Source: Clostridiales bacterium (GTDB lineage: Bacteria > Bacillota > Clostridia > Lachnospirales > UBA12420). Taken from it: a stretch of DNA of 33,308 nt. The notes under the pieces were generated by a model, which worked only from the letters and a program-made list of their open reading frames with translations, did no database searches and was not told the origin of the DNA. Of the stretch, positions 32,196 through 33,308 are shown in pieces; within the stretch, counting starts at the first letter, position 1, and each line of letters begins with the position of its first letter. The translations under genes and the position numbers were made by a program. Where the stretch lies: the NCBI GenBank assembly GCA_003452395.1, contig DMOI01000013.1, positions 1 through 33,308 on the forward strand. Direction: 5' to 3'.

Positions 32196-32435
32196 ATGCA
32201 AAAGATGATAATTGCTGTAAGATTAATTAATAGAAGAGAGAACTCGGTGAATTTTCAAGATGTTGTAGCAAAGTATGGAGATATTATAAAGCTTAGGATC
32301 GGTATGAGTGATGAACCAAATCATGGACTAATTATGCTTTATACAGAAGCAGAAAAATCGGATACCGAAGAATTAATCAGAGAACTTAAAACAGTAGAAG
32401 GAATGTCAATGAACATAATGGAAGCACCTAGATAA
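32196..32435 (+). CDS. TM1266-like ACT-fold small protein
   Basis: This 79-residue protein has the length and pattern of the TM1266-like family of putative regulators linked to iron-only hydrogenase. The pattern is a strand (MIIAVRLINRRENS), a helix (FQDVVAKYGDIIKLRIGMSD), a strand (HGLIMLYTEA) and a helix (EELIRELKTVEGMSMNIM). No cysteine is present. AAAGGAGG precedes ATG 32196. It is co-transcribed with the DUF2508 gene, and a strong terminator starts on its stop codon. The hydrogenase link is a family statement only; no hydrogenase gene is seen here. Confidence 0.65.
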   Translation: MQKMIIAVRLINRRENSVNFQDVVAKYGDIIKLRIGMSDEPNHGLIMLYTEAEKSDTEELIRELKTVEGMSMNIMEAPR

Positions 32436-32476
32436 TCAAAAAAAATCAAGTCTAAAAGGCTTGATTTTTTTTGATT
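32434..32476 (+). terminator. intrinsic terminator of the DUF2508 operon
   Basis: The perfect 17-bp arms AATCAAAAAAAATCAAG and CTTGATTTTTTTTGATT enclose a 9-base loop and carry T8 in the right arm. The left arm overlaps the stop codon of the ACT-like gene. Confidence 0.92.
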
Positions 32477-32515
32477 ATGTGGTAAAATTATAATAATAGG
32501 TTGGAGGTGGTATAT

Positions 32516-32683
32516 GTGCGTTACGATGAAAAGTATAAATCAAAGGTGTTTTTAAGGTTAATACTAACTCTTATACCAATACTTGCTGTAGTATATTTTA
32601 TTGATTTGATTGCGAGTACATATTACAATTCAAGTTTAGAGCGGATTCTGACGGAATTTCTAAAAAGTATAGGTGTAGCGTGA
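32516..32683 (+). CDS. single-TM small hypothetical protein
   Basis: This is an unrecognised 55-residue protein with one membrane helix (residues ~12-32, VFLRLILTLIPILAVVYFIDLIA) and a short polar tail. The start is GTG 32516, eight bases after GGAGG; the upstream in-frame TTG 32501 precedes the RBS. It ends two bases before the next gene's RBS, so the two are likely co-translated. Confidence 0.6.
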   Translation: MRYDEKYKSKVFLRLILTLIPILAVVYFIDLIASTYYNSSLERILTEFLKSIGVA

Positions 32684-32693
32684 GGTGTTGAGT

Positions 32694-33059
32694 ATGTTAA
32701 ATAATGTTAAAACTAGTATAAAAATATTACTTGATATAGTTAAGAAGAAAGCAATAATGTTAAATGAAATTTACAATATAACAATAAATCAAAACACCGT
32801 GATTACATCAGATAATGTTGATATGAGTATGTTTAGGGAAATGATAAAAGAAAAAAAGATAAAAATAGATGAAATAAACAATATGGATCAGGAATTTCAA
32901 AATATATACGACAGCATAAAAAAGGACATATTAAAGTTTAAAGATAACTATAAAGATAATATAGTAGAACTAAAACAATATATTAGAGACGATATAAATA
33001 TGAAAATGAAGATAGAATTACAAGAAGAAAAAAACAAACAGATTTTAGAGAAAATCTAA
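32694..33059 (+). CDS. coiled-coil protein, possibly FlgN/FliT-like
   Basis: This 121-residue, almost wholly helical protein is rich in Lys, Ile and Glu. The helical pairs (NNVKTSIKILLDIVKKKAIM, then EIYNITINQNTVIT, MFREMIKEKKIKIDEI and FQNIYDSIKKDIL) follow the layout of flagellar export chaperones of the FlgN/FliT type, and that is my best guess. Sequence conservation in those families is low. ATG 32694 has TGAGGTG six bases upstream. The preceding gene encodes a one-TM protein. Flagellar genes would be expected downstream if the guess is right, but a MITE-like element ends the window. Confidence 0.55.
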   Translation: MLNNVKTSIKILLDIVKKKAIMLNEIYNITINQNTVITSDNVDMSMFREMIKEKKIKIDEINNMDQEFQNIYDSIKKDILKFKDNYKDNIVELKQYIRDDINMKMKIELQEEKNKQILEKI

Positions 33060-33067
33060 AATTTAAA

Positions 33068-33308
33068 ATTGGTTACAGCTCAGGTGTAGGACTGTAGGTT
33101 TCTCTAGTGTAGGGTGCGGATTAGCGTAGCGTATGTCCGCCCGATGTTTGGTAGAAATTTATATTTTTGAAGTGTTATGTATATAAATACTGGCTATCAT
33201 TAAGTGTTTAGTTATAAAAATAAACGGGCGGACATACGCTTGCGCTAGTACCGCACCCTACGGTTAGGAAAAACAGTCCCCTGAACCAATGTCATTTAGT
33301 TAACGTAA
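33068..33308. mobile_element. 235-bp MITE-like palindromic element, copy 2 (inverted)
   Basis: The sequence is the reverse complement of the element at 20263-20497 with scattered differences, both in the TAGGGTGCGG...GTCCGCCCG arms and in the AT-rich centre (TGTTTGGTAGAAATTTATAT). It runs to the end of the window and may be incomplete at its last bases. Confidence 0.85.

Overview
The window is AT-rich, tightly packed bacterial DNA that looks like the chromosome of a low-GC Firmicute, most likely an anaerobic member of the Clostridia. Three things point there: the gene families (a YaaL-like DUF2508 protein, a YvyF-like flagellar-operon zinc protein, the gdpP-rplI pair, an RsbV/RsbW/RsbU switch), strong AGGAGG-type ribosome binding sites, and TTGACA/TATAAT promoters. 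A species cannot be named from sequence alone.

Layout. Positions 1-1330 hold a small acidic orphan ORF, three tandem 125-bp units that each begin with the 5' end of tRNA-Trp, and a tRNA-Trp(CCA)/Val(UAC)/Met(CAU) cluster. From 1.4 to 4.9 kb lie lysA and a KtrB/KtrA potassium uptake pair, then a frameshifted small ORF. From 5.3 to 8.9 kb is the classical rpmG-secE-nusG-rplK-rplA-rplJ-rplL block, with a recognisable L10 leader attenuator. rpoBC do not follow. Instead a convergent partner-switching operon (STAS, degenerate HATPase, RsbW-like HATPase, receiver-PP2C phosphatase) occupies 8.9-11.3 kb on the minus strand. From 11.5 to 20.3 kb are a membrane protein, gdpP (c-di-AMP phosphodiesterase), rplI, holA, pilT, a prepilin peptidase, a YvyF-like gene and uvrC. 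typA follows with a textbook promoter, then a convergent GT4 glycosyltransferase.

The accessory part is 23.8-31.8 kb. A secreted NHL-repeat protein is co-transcribed with a 1397-residue secreted protein made of a FecR domain, eight modules in ABBAABBA order, an Ig-like domain and a C-terminal formylglycine-generating-enzyme/C-type-lectin-like fold. The last 60 or so codons of this protein switch codon style and include ten consecutive NNT codons. They end in an RGG...SFRPV frame typical of variable regions of diversity-generating retroelements (DGRs). No reverse transcriptase or template repeat is in the window, so any such system would act in trans. An AlbA_2 (Schlafen-type) protein and a secreted lytic transglycosylase follow; the latter sits behind five perfect 8-bp repeats that contain tandem TATAAT boxes. 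Small genes (DUF2508, an ACT-like protein, a one-TM protein and a FlgN-like coiled coil) close the window.

Several families of short intergenic repeats pepper the region: a 235-bp palindromic MITE-like element (2 copies in opposite orientation), a ~95-bp CCCCCTGCGAAGGGGG element (3 copies) and a TTGAAAGTT/AACTTTCAA heptad-like family (at least 5 sites).
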